From Udaeobacter sp025935755 (GTDB lineage Bacteria > Verrucomicrobiota > Verrucomicrobiia > Chthoniobacterales > UBA10450), in contig DASUKN010000061.1 of NCBI GenBank assembly GCA_036278715.1, positions 62,001-126,000 on the forward strand: a stretch of 64,000 nucleotides of DNA, written 5' to 3'. The stretch's first letter is position 1. Every line of letters starts with the position of its first letter. The position numbers and the translations under genes are program-made. The notes below the pieces were generated by a model. That model worked only from the letters and a program-made list of their open reading frames with translations. It made no database searches and was not told the origin of the DNA. Positions 7,810 through 16,924 of the stretch are shown in pieces.

Positions 7810-8017
7810 ATCGGAATAGAGCAACAAAATTTTATAGTAATATCATTGTGTGTGGAGCATTCGACCTAAGGAATGCAGAAAGATTTTTGGAAATTTTGTT
7901 TAAAATTTTGTTGCCAGCGGCGGAAACCTCGCTTAGAGGCTTGAAAGTTTTCTACGATTGTTCTGGGGGGAACAGCCGCCCTTCACGCCTATCGGGCGTG
8001 GGGGGCGGTAATTTTTT
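7810..8017 (+). ncRNA. Candidate structured small RNA ending at an intrinsic terminator
   Basis: No convincing gene lies in 7680-8064, yet the plus strand is highly structured. A perfect 14-bp stem (7821-7834 with 7901-7914) encloses an inner 6-bp hairpin (7857-7862 with 7871-7876). It is followed by a CCTC/GAGG hairpin, a TGTTC/GAACA hairpin (7959-7963 with 7970-7974) and a strong terminator (7975-8017). The only upstream neighbour, yqgE, points away, so the terminator must end a transcript that starts in this gap. Size and stem-rich fold resemble 6S-like RNAs, but no diagnostic motif was recognised. The 5' end is a guess. Confidence 0.55.
7975..8017 (+). terminator. Strong Rho-independent terminator of the candidate RNA
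   Basis: The GC-rich stem pairs CCGCCC and CACGCC with GGGCGTG and GGGCGG around a TATC loop. It is followed directly by AATTTTTT. The T-run is present only in the plus-strand direction. Confidence 0.8.
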
Positions 8018-8083
8018 GGGCCAGAAAGATCAGTGTCTTTCTTGTTGCTCATACTCTTGCTCCATTGCGGCGTGAAAAGAAAC

Positions 8084-8118
8084 GCCGAACGTCCAACGTC
8101 CAACCTCCAATGTTGAAC
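8084..8118. repeat. 7-bp-period degenerate array
   Basis: Successive units GTCCAAC, GTCCAAC, CTCCAAT and GTTGAAC lie across the 5' end of the DUF4230-like gene. The array makes the start codon choice there ambiguous. Confidence 0.55.
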
Positions 8119-8790
8119 TTCGGGAAATCTCACCGCATAGCATGGCCAATTGCATTGACCCTTGTGGCACTCATCGTCGCCGCGACGATCGTGGTCATCT
8201 TCTTGCGGCTGGAGAGTTGGCCGGCGCGGACAGCTGGGCAAACCAATGCTGAGCTGGAGCGGCTCGGCAAAAATATCCGCGCGGCTTTCATCGACATCGG
8301 GCATCTGCAGCCGCGAATCACGATTAACGATCGCGTTTACATGGAACAGACAACACCTCTCAGCGAACTTGTGGTCCTGTCACGCCGCATCGAAGTCGAA
8401 CACGAATTACTTCACACTTGGGCCGGCAGCTCCAAGCGGGTGAAACTGCACGGCACATTCCTTGCCAAAGCCGGCTTTGATCTCCGCAAAGGCCTTTCGA
8501 TCGATGTTCACCCGGATCGAATCACTGTTCAGTTACCCCACGCTCAGATTTTGGGCATCGAGCAGCAACAGGTGGACGTACTCGCGTTTGAGAATGGACT
8601 CTGGAATCGCATTTCCGGCCAGGATGTTCAAAGGGAGTTGTCGAGGCTGCCTGATTTGGCTCGTAAAAAAGCAGCAGAAACCGGTCTGCCAGCCGAAGCG
8701 GAGAAAACTTTGCACCAACAACTCGAACAACGCATACAGACATCACAGCCGCTGCGTTTGATCTTCAAAGACGAGAAAAAAAGTGAATAA
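8110..8790 (+). CDS. DUF4230-like membrane-anchored protein
   Basis: One N-terminal transmembrane helix (about residues 12-32 from the chosen start) is followed by a soluble domain resembling DUF4230, with the segment FDLRKGLSIDVHPDRITVQL and a C-terminal amphipathic, Gln-rich helix. The function of the family is not known. An in-frame ATG at 8065 would add 15 basic residues, partly encoded by a short repeat; 8110 puts the helix nearer the N-terminus and is preferred with modest confidence. The gene is followed by the AsmA/TamB-like gene on the same strand. Confidence 0.75.
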   Translation: MLNFGKSHRIAWPIALTLVALIVAATIVVIFLRLESWPARTAGQTNAELERLGKNIRAAFIDIGHLQPRITINDRVYMEQTTPLSELVVLSRRIEVEHELLHTWAGSSKRVKLHGTFLAKAGFDLRKGLSIDVHPDRITVQLPHAQILGIEQQQVDVLAFENGLWNRISGQDVQRELSRLPDLARKKAAETGLPAEAEKTLHQQLEQRIQTSQPLRLIFKDEKKSE

Positions 8791-8885
8791 CGATCGCTCA
8801 ATTGTGATCAGAATCTAAGTGACACATGCCCGCCTGATTACCGACTATCGATTTTTCTGACCAACCAATTCTTCGTCTCATTGCG

Positions 8886-11192
8886 ATGCCGTTTAAAAAT
8901 CGAATCTTCCTGATCGTTCTGTTGGTCCTCGTGATAGCGGTCGCCGCCGTTTTTCTCGCGCCAATGATGATGTCCAACGGTGTTCGCCTGTGGGTCTGGT
9001 GGTTCGCCCGTCAGGAAGGCTTTGTCGCGACGATCGACGGAGTAGACGCGCCTTTTCTGCGTCCGATAGTGATTCATCAGATTCATTTAAAAAGTGCACG
9101 TGACGATGCCGTACACGTTGATGTCACTCTCGTTGATGCGCGAGTGGCGTTGAATTTGAAGCACATCTTTCTGCACCTGAGCGGCCGCGACATTCGAAAC
9201 ATCTCAGTTCGAGAATTCCGCGCCGAACTGCGTCGAAAGGACCCCAAGATGCGAACGCTAAGTGAACGCGGCTGGGTGACCCTGCACCGGTTGCTGCCGG
9301 AAACCTTAAATATCACCAGGCTGGAGACGCGAGTCGAAGACGGGCCGAGTTTGATTCTGCTGCGAAACGCGTCGCTTTCTGCGAGCGAGACGGAACCCGG
9401 CCGATTCACCGCTGCCGAGCTGATGATTACATCACCATGGATTCGCCAAAGTTTTTCGCAGCTGCGCGGGGCGACTCACTGGGAAGCCAATCGTCTGACG
9501 CTCGCAGGACTGACTTTGATACACGGCCTGGATTTGCAGGCGGCGACGCTAGACCTTGCGCGCTTGGGAAACCGGCGAATCGGATTGCAGTTCGACGTCG
9601 ATGCCTTCGGCGGCAAACTCAGAACAAATATCTCGCACGAATGGCACTCCCCACATTCCAATTGGAACATTGCAGGGGGCGCAGCCGACCTGTCGCTGGC
9701 GCAAATTTCAGATGCACTGGGTTTTGCCGATCGCGTCAATGGCCTGCTTCATTCCAGCAACTTCACATTTCGCGGCAACCTGGCCGAGCCGGACCGAGCA
9801 ACTGCATCGCTATGGGGCGAATTAACCGGGCTCACCTGGCGCGAACGCACGGCGGAAGCGCTCATGCTCGGCGCCGCACTTTACAACCGGAAAATCGAGC
9901 TTCAGCAACTTCACATCAGGCAAAAGGGCAATCAGTTCACTCTAAGCGGCGAAGCTGCGCTTCCCGCGACTTCGTCTGAATGGCTCAGGCCCGATTTTCG
10001 AGGAAACATTTCGGCATCGATTAACCAGCTCGGCGAATTCCTTGCTCTCTTCGGAGCAAACCCGGCTGATTTCGCAGGCAAAATCAGCATTGAAGGGTCC
10101 ATGGACACTCACGCTCGGAACTTCGGAGGCAACCTCTCAATTGAAGGCAGGTCGTTGACGTTTTTCAAACACGATATCGACAGCTTTAGTGCAAAAGTAA
10201 GTTTGAAACCCAGCGAGCTGGACATCGAACGCTTCGAATTGGCGAGGAAGAAAGATTCCGTTTCGGGTGACGGCAAAATCGATCTCTCACCGGAGCACAA
10301 ATATTCAGGAAACCTTGAAGCGTGGGCAGAGGATCTGCGCGATTATGTTCCGGCCCTTACCGCTTCATCGAAACAAAACGCAAAGCCGATTCCGGTAGAA
10401 CTTCAAGCAACCGTCGACTCAAGCCAGTGGGATACGCGGGGCGCGATTCAGTTGCCCAAATCGAACCCGGTTAGTTTCACCGCCAATTTTCAGTTGCCCA
10501 TCGGCACTACTTGGAACGCCTTCCAAATGTCGCCTCTTAACGTCTCAATCGATTTCCCGGCAGTCTTTGTGGCAGGCGTCCCGCAGTTCTTCCATTCAAA
10601 CATTTTGCAAGACGGTATTTTGAGCGGAAAAATCTCTTTATCCGAAACGTTGGAGCATCCTCGCATTGTTGGTGAAGTGCAGCTCGTAAATGGAAAGCTG
10701 GCCGACAGCAGCCTTATTTCCGATATCATCGGTGCGAGCGGTCTTGCCATTTTCGATGGCAATCGCGCTACCCTCGAGTTTCTGAACTTCGCCACCAAAG
10801 AGGTGGACCTCGCGCTTCACGGAGAGATCGATTTCGAAAATACGAAACGCATAGTCGTTAAGCTCGCGGGAGCGACACCCATTTTCGATCTAATGTCGCG
10901 TCCCGTTGATTGCGTGAACAAAATTGAGATCGCGCCGGCGGCAATGCCTCTTGCCCCTGCCACGACGGAACTGCAGTTTCGTGGTCCCTTCCTTCAATCG
11001 GGTTGGAGCGTCAGCTTGAAAGAAGAGCTCGGTAGCCAGTTTTCCGTCGTGTCGGAGCCGGATACTGCCGAGCGCACATTTGCTCTTTGCTTTGGAAGCG
11101 GGCCCGAACAAAAAGTCTTGTCGCTCGGCGCCGTCCCACGCGCTGAAGTTGCCGTTAACACGCCTGTTCCTAAAAAAGAGAAGGAGCGTTGA
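8886..11192 (+). CDS. AsmA/TamB-like envelope protein
   Basis: Large (768-residue) protein with one N-terminal membrane anchor (about residues 6-28) and a long beta-rich body without enzyme motifs. The repeated pattern of short strands and the C-terminal region with NGKLADSSL resemble AsmA/TamB/YdbH-type proteins, which span the periplasm and are linked to phospholipid transfer and outer-membrane assembly. The family call is by overall character rather than by one diagnostic motif. It is convergent with dnaE. Confidence 0.65.
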   Translation: MPFKNRIFLIVLLVLVIAVAAVFLAPMMMSNGVRLWVWWFARQEGFVATIDGVDAPFLRPIVIHQIHLKSARDDAVHVDVTLVDARVALNLKHIFLHLSGRDIRNISVREFRAELRRKDPKMRTLSERGWVTLHRLLPETLNITRLETRVEDGPSLILLRNASLSASETEPGRFTAAELMITSPWIRQSFSQLRGATHWEANRLTLAGLTLIHGLDLQAATLDLARLGNRRIGLQFDVDAFGGKLRTNISHEWHSPHSNWNIAGGAADLSLAQISDALGFADRVNGLLHSSNFTFRGNLAEPDRATASLWGELTGLTWRERTAEALMLGAALYNRKIELQQLHIRQKGNQFTLSGEAALPATSSEWLRPDFRGNISASINQLGEFLALFGANPADFAGKISIEGSMDTHARNFGGNLSIEGRSLTFFKHDIDSFSAKVSLKPSELDIERFELARKKDSVSGDGKIDLSPEHKYSGNLEAWAEDLRDYVPALTASSKQNAKPIPVELQATVDSSQWDTRGAIQLPKSNPVSFTANFQLPIGTTWNAFQMSPLNVSIDFPAVFVAGVPQFFHSNILQDGILSGKISLSETLEHPRIVGEVQLVNGKLADSSLISDIIGASGLAIFDGNRATLEFLNFATKEVDLALHGEIDFENTKRIVVKLAGATPIFDLMSRPVDCVNKIEIAPAAMPLAPATTELQFRGPFLQSGWSVSLKEELGSQFSVVSEPDTAERTFALCFGSGPEQKVLSLGAVPRAEVAVNTPVPKKEKER

Positions 11193-11224
11193 CCGGGCAA
11201 GGCGGCGGCACGGGACTGCGCGCC

Positions 11225-14200
11225 CTACCTATTGAACTGGTATGGCTCGGTAACAAGCCACGGGGAAAGCTTCGCTGCGAGCTCAGGAGTGAGATCCACA
11301 CGAAACTCCGCGCCTGCATCCAGCCGCAACGGATTGCCGTTGCCACGATCAAATAATAGCTGCACCGGATGACGCCCGGGCGATCTGACGAGAATACTGC
11401 GGACCTGGCGCAGTTCGTCGGCAGTCGTTGCTGAAGAAAATTGGAGGCGAATCGCAGGCGCCTCTTTTTCCAATCTTTCGGTTGCGCCGTTCGCCTTTGT
11501 TGCCGCCAGTGGCTTAACATCAACAGCCGTGGCGCGAAGCATTTCGTCCCGTTTATCCAATGTCGCTTTCAATTCAACTACGCGCCCAGGCACGAGGATC
11601 TCAGCAACCTTCAGATAAACCTCGTTCCAAACGACAACTTCCAGCGTGTCCATGAGGTCTTCGAGTCGCATGACCGCAAACGGCTTGCCCTCTTTTTTCG
11701 TAAATTTTTTCTCCACCTCAACGATTGCTCCACCAATCCTGAACTGGGCCCGATCGTCCAATTCGCCTAACGAGGCGATCGGGCGATAATTTTTCGCTGC
11801 AAAAACGGCTGCATATGCGTCGAGTGGATGACCGCTCACATAGAAACCGAGGAGTTCTTTTTCGTATGAAAGTTTCTCGTGCTCGTTCCACGCCCGGATC
11901 GGTTGCCGCCTCGCCGTTGTGGCGGCCTGCGTTTGCTCATCGAAGAGCGAAACCTGGCCGGCTGCACGATCGCGCTGTGCAATCGCCGACGCATTCAGCG
12001 ATTCGTCGATGCACGCAACCAGCTCTGCCCGATCTCGTCCCGTGAAATCGAACGCGCCTGCCTTGATCAGGCTTTCCAACATTTTGCGATTGGCTACGCG
12101 CGAATCCAGCCGGGTACAAAAATCCTCGAGAGAACTGAACTCGCCGCCATTCTCCCGCTCCCGAATAGCCATGGCCATCGCGGCTTCGCCGACATTCTTA
12201 ATCGCTGCGAGGCCGTAACGAATAGCCATTTGCGCGTGAGCGTCGTCGCCTGCGCCCTGGGAGGATGCAACCGGGAGAGCGCTGGTCTCCGGTGTGAACT
12301 TCAAACCGCTCTTGTTAACGTCCGGCGGCAGAATGGAAATTCCCATGCGCTTACATTCGGCTACGAAAACGGATATTTTTTCGGTGTTATTGATCTCGTT
12401 GCTCAGCAAACCGGCCATGAATTCCACCGGGTAACGCGCCTTGAGGTACGCAGTCTGGTAACTGATCACGCCATAGGCCGCGCTGTGACTCTTGTTGAAT
12501 CCGTAGCCGGCGAATTTTTCCAGCAGATCGAAAATCGCGTTCGCCTTCTTCTCGGGAATTTTGTTCGTGCGCGCACAACCTTCGATGAAGTTCTTGCGCT
12601 CTTTCGCCATCTTCTCCTTGTCTTTTTTGCCCATGGCACGCCGGAGAAGATCTGCCTGCGCAAGCGAGTACCCTGCAAGTCTGCTGGCAGCGGCCATCAC
12701 CTGTTCCTGGTAAATCATCACGCCATAAGTGTCCGAGCAGATGTCCTCGAGCAGCGGATGCAAATATTTGATCGGCGTAATTCCCTTTTTCGCTTTGACG
12801 TATTCCGGGATCAGCTCCATCGGGCCCGGCCGGTACAGCGCGATCAACGCGATGATGTCGTCGAGCTTTTTGACGTCGAACTGCTTCGACAGACTGGTCA
12901 TGCCGCCGGATTCCATCTGGAACAAGCCGATGGTTTCGCCGCGGTTATAGAGCGCAAAAGCCGCGGCATCATCCAACGGAATATCTTTCAAGGAGAAACC
13001 GGGCTCGCGTTTTCGAATGAGCGTCAACGTATCCTCGATAACGGTCAGCGTTTTTAACCCAAGGAAATCCATCTTCAGCAGGCCGAGATCGTTGAGCGGT
13101 CCCATGGCGTACTGGCTGATCACGTCGTTGCCTTTCACGTCGTGGCAAAGCGGGATGTAATCGGATAGATCCCGATCCGCGATCACTACGCCTGCCGCGT
13201 GGACGCCAGCGTTACGCGACAAACCTTCAAGGACTTTCGCGTGCTCAAACAGTTGCCGTGTAGCCGGTTCGTTTGCGATCGCTCTTTTTAGTTCCGCGTT
13301 CTTCCCCACCGCTCCATCGAGCGTGATGTTCAGCTCGTTGGGAATCATCTTGGCGATGCGATCCGCATCGCGATAGCTCCACCCGAGCACCCGGCCCACG
13401 TCGCGCACCACGCTTTTCGCCTTGAGCTTTCCGAACGTAATGATTTGCGCCACCCGACGCTCGCCGTATTTCTGGCGCACGTATTCCAAAACTTCCCCGC
13501 GGCGGGCCTCGCAGAAATCGACATCGATGTCCGGTGGTGAAACGCGATCAGGATTCAAGAACCGCTCGAAAATCAGGCCAAACTGAAGGGGATCGATATC
13601 TGTGATGCCGAGGACGAACGCAACGATCGATCCTGCAGCCGAGCCGCGCCCGGGCCCAACCGGAATCCCTTTCTCCTTAGCGAAATGAATGAAATCCCAA
13701 ACGATGAGCAGATAGCTGACGAATCCTGTTTTCTCCAGCACGCCGAGTTCGTACTCGAGACGCCTGACCAGTTCCGAATCTGCCGCTGCCCGTTCGCCAT
13801 ACCGCGCGCGCAGACCCTGGTAACAAAGCTCGCGCAAATATTCTTCGCGTGTCTTGCCGGCCGGCGCCGGATACTCCGGATATTTCGAACGCCCAAACTC
13901 GAGTTCGAGATTACAGCGTTCTCCAACCTGTAGTGTGTTCGTGATCGCCTCGGGAAAATCGCGGAACAACTGCTGCATCTCGGCCGGCGATTTGAAATAC
14001 AATTCCGGCAGATAACGCATCCGGCTTTCGTCCTGCACCATTTTGCCGGTGCCAATGCAAAGCATCACGTCATGCGCCTCATGATCGGAGCGGCGGAGAA
14101 AATGCACGTCATTGGCCGCCACCAGGCCGACTCCCAAATCTCGCGCAAGCGGCACCAGCGCCGTGTTGCAGATCTTTTGCTCTTCCATCCCGTGGTCATG

Positions 14201-14731
14201 CAATTCCACGAAGAAATTTTCCCTGCCGAGGATATCCCGGTATTCCGCGGCGCACTGTTTCGCTTTCTCGATGTTATTCGCCTGGATCGCGCTGTTGATT
14301 TCGCCCGCAAGACAGCCGCTCAATCCGATCAAACCGGCGGAGTGCATCGCCAACATTTCTTTGTCGATTCGCGGCGCATAATGAAATCCATCCAGATGCG
14401 CTGTTGTCACCAGCTTCACGAGATTGCGATAGCCGGTTTCATTTGCCGCCAGTAATGTGAAGTGATACGCCGATTCGCGCCGGGATGGCGGCCGGTCCTT
14501 GTGCGATCCAGGGGCCACGTACACCTCGCAACCGATGATCGGTTTAACCCCCGCGCGCTGGGCTTCCTGGAAGAATTCAACGGCCCCAAACAAATTACCG
14601 TGGTCCGTCATTGCCACCGCAGGCATTTTGAATTCCGCAGCCTTTTTCATCAGCTCCTTCATTCGAATGCTTCCATCCAGCAGCGAGTATTCGGTATGCA
14701 GATGAAGGTGAACGAAAGAGTCGCGGCCCAT
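11225..14731 (-). CDS. dnaE: DNA polymerase III alpha subunit
   Basis: Replicative polymerase of 1168 residues, the usual DnaE1 length. The N-terminal PHP domain opens with FVHLHLHTEYSLLDGSI. The polymerase active-site region includes GPGRGSAAGS and the catalytic aspartates in PPDIDVDFCEARR. Finger and helix-hairpin-helix regions follow, then an OB-fold (FRIGGAIVEVEKK and onward) near the C-terminus. The gene is isolated on its strand and its promoter should lie within 14732-14800. Confidence 0.97.
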   Translation of the reverse strand: MGRDSFVHLHLHTEYSLLDGSIRMKELMKKAAEFKMPAVAMTDHGNLFGAVEFFQEAQRAGVKPIIGCEVYVAPGSHKDRPPSRRESAYHFTLLAANETGYRNLVKLVTTAHLDGFHYAPRIDKEMLAMHSAGLIGLSGCLAGEINSAIQANNIEKAKQCAAEYRDILGRENFFVELHDHGMEEQKICNTALVPLARDLGVGLVAANDVHFLRRSDHEAHDVMLCIGTGKMVQDESRMRYLPELYFKSPAEMQQLFRDFPEAITNTLQVGERCNLELEFGRSKYPEYPAPAGKTREEYLRELCYQGLRARYGERAAADSELVRRLEYELGVLEKTGFVSYLLIVWDFIHFAKEKGIPVGPGRGSAAGSIVAFVLGITDIDPLQFGLIFERFLNPDRVSPPDIDVDFCEARRGEVLEYVRQKYGERRVAQIITFGKLKAKSVVRDVGRVLGWSYRDADRIAKMIPNELNITLDGAVGKNAELKRAIANEPATRQLFEHAKVLEGLSRNAGVHAAGVVIADRDLSDYIPLCHDVKGNDVISQYAMGPLNDLGLLKMDFLGLKTLTVIEDTLTLIRKREPGFSLKDIPLDDAAAFALYNRGETIGLFQMESGGMTSLSKQFDVKKLDDIIALIALYRPGPMELIPEYVKAKKGITPIKYLHPLLEDICSDTYGVMIYQEQVMAAASRLAGYSLAQADLLRRAMGKKDKEKMAKERKNFIEGCARTNKIPEKKANAIFDLLEKFAGYGFNKSHSAAYGVISYQTAYLKARYPVEFMAGLLSNEINNTEKISVFVAECKRMGISILPPDVNKSGLKFTPETSALPVASSQGAGDDAHAQMAIRYGLAAIKNVGEAAMAMAIRERENGGEFSSLEDFCTRLDSRVANRKMLESLIKAGAFDFTGRDRAELVACIDESLNASAIAQRDRAAGQVSLFDEQTQAATTARRQPIRAWNEHEKLSYEKELLGFYVSGHPLDAYAAVFAAKNYRPIASLGELDDRAQFRIGGAIVEVEKKFTKKEGKPFAVMRLEDLMDTLEVVVWNEVYLKVAEILVPGRVVELKATLDKRDEMLRATAVDVKPLAATKANGATERLEKEAPAIRLQFSSATTADELRQVRSILVRSPGRHPVQLLFDRGNGNPLRLDAGAEFRVDLTPELAAKLSPWLVTEPYQFNR

Positions 14732-14790
14732 TTAGATTTGAGTATTAAACGTCAGATTTTTTTAGCAAATTTACCTACGTACAGAGCACA

Positions 14791-14879
14791 GTTGAAGCGT
14801 TAAAGGGTCGAAGCGCTGAAGCCGAGGCCGCGCTGGTATGCGATCGCTTCAACAATCGAACGGTTCAACGATTTTAACG
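14791..14879. repeat. Inverted pair of 8-bp-period arrays upstream of dnaE
   Basis: Four octamers (GTTGAAGC, GTTAAAGG, GTCGAAGC, GCTGAAGC) at 14791-14822 face an inverted set (TTCAACAA, TCGAACGG, TTCAACGA, TTTTAACG) at 14848-14879. The two arrays can base-pair imperfectly. They lie in the divergent region between dnaE and the PII gene. Confidence 0.65.
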
Positions 14880-14913
14880 AACACGAAATCGATGCTTGCA
14901 TCGGTTTCGTGTT
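14880..14913. other. Strong stem-loop in the dnaE-PII intergenic region
   Basis: AACACGAAA pairs with TTTCGTGTT, continued after one T-G position by CGATG with CATCG around a CTTG loop. It adjoins the octamer arrays. With TTGTTG following on the plus strand it could act as a weak terminator or an RNA element; nothing else in 14732-15021 is recognised. Confidence 0.6.
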
Positions 14914-15021
14914 GTTGCTATGAGAGCGCGTGCTGCGGGTGGCTTTCAATTCGCCTGCATCGTTTCGCGAAGCGTTACGGGCAGGTGACAAAGCGCCGCG
15001 CGATGCCAACCTTACTGCGAC

Positions 15022-15360
15022 ATGAAAAAACTGGAGGCGATCATTAAACCGTTCAAGCTCGAAGAGGTGAAAGAAGCACTCGCAGAGCTCGGCATCGAAG
15101 GGATGACTGTTACCGAGGTCAAAGGTTTTGGCAGGCAAAAAGGACATACCGAGATTTACCGGGGAAGCGAATACACGGTCGATTTTCTGCCGAAAGTGAA
15201 AGTAGAAGTCGTGATGGCAGATGACTTGATTGAAAAGGCGGTCAACGTGGTGGTCGGCGCGGCGAAGACTGGCAAGATCGGCGACGGCAAGGTTTTCGTT
15301 CTCCCGGTGGAACACGCAGTGCGCATCCGTACCGAAGAGATCGGCGAAAAAGCGGTGTAA
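15022..15360 (+). CDS. PII family nitrogen regulatory protein
   Basis: Trimeric signal protein that senses 2-oxoglutarate and ATP/ADP and controls nitrogen assimilation. The 112 residues show the family start MKKLEAIIKPFKLEEVKEAL, the T-loop with the uridylylation Tyr51 in GSEYTVDF, and the B-loop region GAAKTGKIGDGKVFV. It directly precedes glutamine synthetase on the same strand, separated by 142 bases holding a repeat pair, so it may act in nitrogen control with that gene. GlnB and GlnK cannot be told apart here. Confidence 0.96.
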   Translation: MKKLEAIIKPFKLEEVKEALAELGIEGMTVTEVKGFGRQKGHTEIYRGSEYTVDFLPKVKVEVVMADDLIEKAVNVVVGAAKTGKIGDGKVFVLPVEHAVRIRTEEIGEKAV

Positions 15361-15384
15361 CGTGCTTCGCACGCCGGTTACAAC

Positions 15385-15496
15385 GTTGAATCGTCACAGC
15401 GTTAAAACGGTTGGCATTTACGTGCTGCACGATGTAACCATGTAACTTTTTTAACGTTTTATTTTTTAACGCTTCAACCGTTCAACGATTCAACCA
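15385..15496. repeat. Inverted pair of 8-bp-period arrays between PII and glnA
   Basis: Units GTTGAATC, GTCACAGC and GTTAAAAC at 15385-15408 face TTTAACGC, TTCAACCG, TTCAACGA and TTCAACCA at 15465-15496. The right array ends 6 bases before the glnA start codon, so it occupies the place of a ribosome-binding site, and none is visible. Confidence 0.65.
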
Positions 15497-15502
15497 AACA
15501 AC

Positions 15503-16924
15503 ATGGCCAAAGACAAAACTCCATCCGACGTTAGTAAAATGATCAAAGACCACGGGGTAAAGCTCGTGGACTTCAAATTCACCGATCTGCTGGGAACGTG
15601 GCAACACTTCACCACCACTCTTACCGAGTATAACGAAGACATTTTCACGGACGGACTTGGGTTCGACGGCTCGAGCATTCGCGGCTGGAGAGTAATCAAT
15701 GCCTCCGACATGCTCGTCATTCCCGATGCGGCCACGGCATGGATCGACGTTTTCAACGCCGAGCCGACTCTGAGCCTCATTTGCACCATCGTTGATCCGA
15801 TCACTCGCGAACCGTACGATCGAGATCCACGCGGTGTCGCCGAAAAAGCAGAGGCTTACCTTAAATCCACAGGAATCGCAGACACGGCATTCATTGGGCC
15901 GGAAGCAGAATTTTTCATTTTCGACGACGTGCGGTTTGCCAACAGCGGCAATGCAGCGTCATACGTGGTCGATAGTGTCGAGGGACATTGGAACAGCGCG
16001 CGAGAAGAATTTCCGAACCTGGGTTACAAGATTCGCCCGAAAGAAGGCTACTTCCCGGTCTCGCCGATGGACACATTGCAGGATATTCGCAATGAGATGT
16101 GTTTGGAGCTCGAAAAAGCTGGAGTGCCGATCGAGCGCCAGCATCATGAAGTCGCGACTGCCGGGCAGGCAGAGATCGATATTCGGTTCGCGCCGCTCAA
16201 ACGCATGGCCGACAACATGCAGTATTACAAGTACATCCTGCGAAATGTCGCCAAACGGCATAACAGAACGGTAACGTTCATGCCGAAACCCATCTTTGGC
16301 GATAATGGCAGCGGCATGCATACCCACATCTCTCTTTGGAAAGAGGACAAACCTCTGTTCGCCGGCAACGGCTATGCCGGACTCAGTGATCTCGCCCTCT
16401 TTTTTATTGGCGGAATTTTAAAACACGCGCCGGCGTTAACCTGCCTAACCAACCCCACCACAAACAGCTATAAACGGCTTGTCCCCGGATTCGAAGCGCC
16501 TGTCAATCTCGCCTACTCGGCTCGCAATCGTTCCGCCGCGATTCGAATTCCGACCTACTCACCCAGCCCGAAAGCAAAACGAATCGAGTTCCGCACGCCG
16601 GATGCCGCTGCAAATCCCTATCTGGCCTTTTCGGCCATGCTTCTTGCGGGACTCGACGGAATCCAAAACCGCATGGACCCCGGCGATCCGCTCGACAAAA
16701 ATCTGTACGAACTCCCGCCGGAAGAACTCGCCCAGGTCGCCAGCGTGCCCGATTCGCTGCGCGGAGCTATCGAGGCGCTGCAAGCTGATCACTCCTTCCT
16801 GCTTCGCGGTGATGTCTTCAACGAAAACTTCATCGCCAACTGGATCGACATGAAACAAAAGGAATACGACGCATTGCGTCTGCGCCCCCACCCTTACGAG
16901 TTCGCGATGTATTACGACGTGTGA
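15503..16924 (+). CDS. glnA: Type I glutamine synthetase
   Basis: Makes glutamine from glutamate, ammonia and ATP, the main entry of ammonia into metabolism. The 473 residues match bacterial GSI. Visible signatures are the beta-grasp motif LGFDGSSIRGW, the ATP and metal region with GMHTHISLWK, and PGFEAPVNLAYSARNRSAAIR. Tyr402 in KNLYELPPEE is the adenylylation-type site of the GSI-beta subgroup, which suggests control by covalent modification, although the adenylyltransferase gene is not in this window. It follows the PII gene. Confidence 0.97.
   Translation: MAKDKTPSDVSKMIKDHGVKLVDFKFTDLLGTWQHFTTTLTEYNEDIFTDGLGFDGSSIRGWRVINASDMLVIPDAATAWIDVFNAEPTLSLICTIVDPITREPYDRDPRGVAEKAEAYLKSTGIADTAFIGPEAEFFIFDDVRFANSGNAASYVVDSVEGHWNSAREEFPNLGYKIRPKEGYFPVSPMDTLQDIRNEMCLELEKAGVPIERQHHEVATAGQAEIDIRFAPLKRMADNMQYYKYILRNVAKRHNRTVTFMPKPIFGDNGSGMHTHISLWKEDKPLFAGNGYAGLSDLALFFIGGILKHAPALTCLTNPTTNSYKRLVPGFEAPVNLAYSARNRSAAIRIPTYSPSPKAKRIEFRTPDAAANPYLAFSAMLLAGLDGIQNRMDPGDPLDKNLYELPPEELAQVASVPDSLRGAIEALQADHSFLLRGDVFNENFIANWIDMKQKEYDALRLRPHPYEFAMYYDV

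Noticed and set aside
7810..8017. Assignment of the candidate RNA as SRP RNA, tmRNA or RNase P RNA
   Set aside because: The diagnostic cores of those RNAs were looked for and are absent; a 6S-like identity stays open.
7806..8075. Plus-strand open frame of 89 codons
   Set aside because: It runs through the stem-loops and terminator of the candidate RNA, has no recognisable product and ends at the next gene.
11879..13057. 392-codon plus-strand open frame opposite dnaE
   Set aside because: It lies wholly antisense to a clear dnaE, and its composition looks like a shadow of the GC-skewed coding strand.
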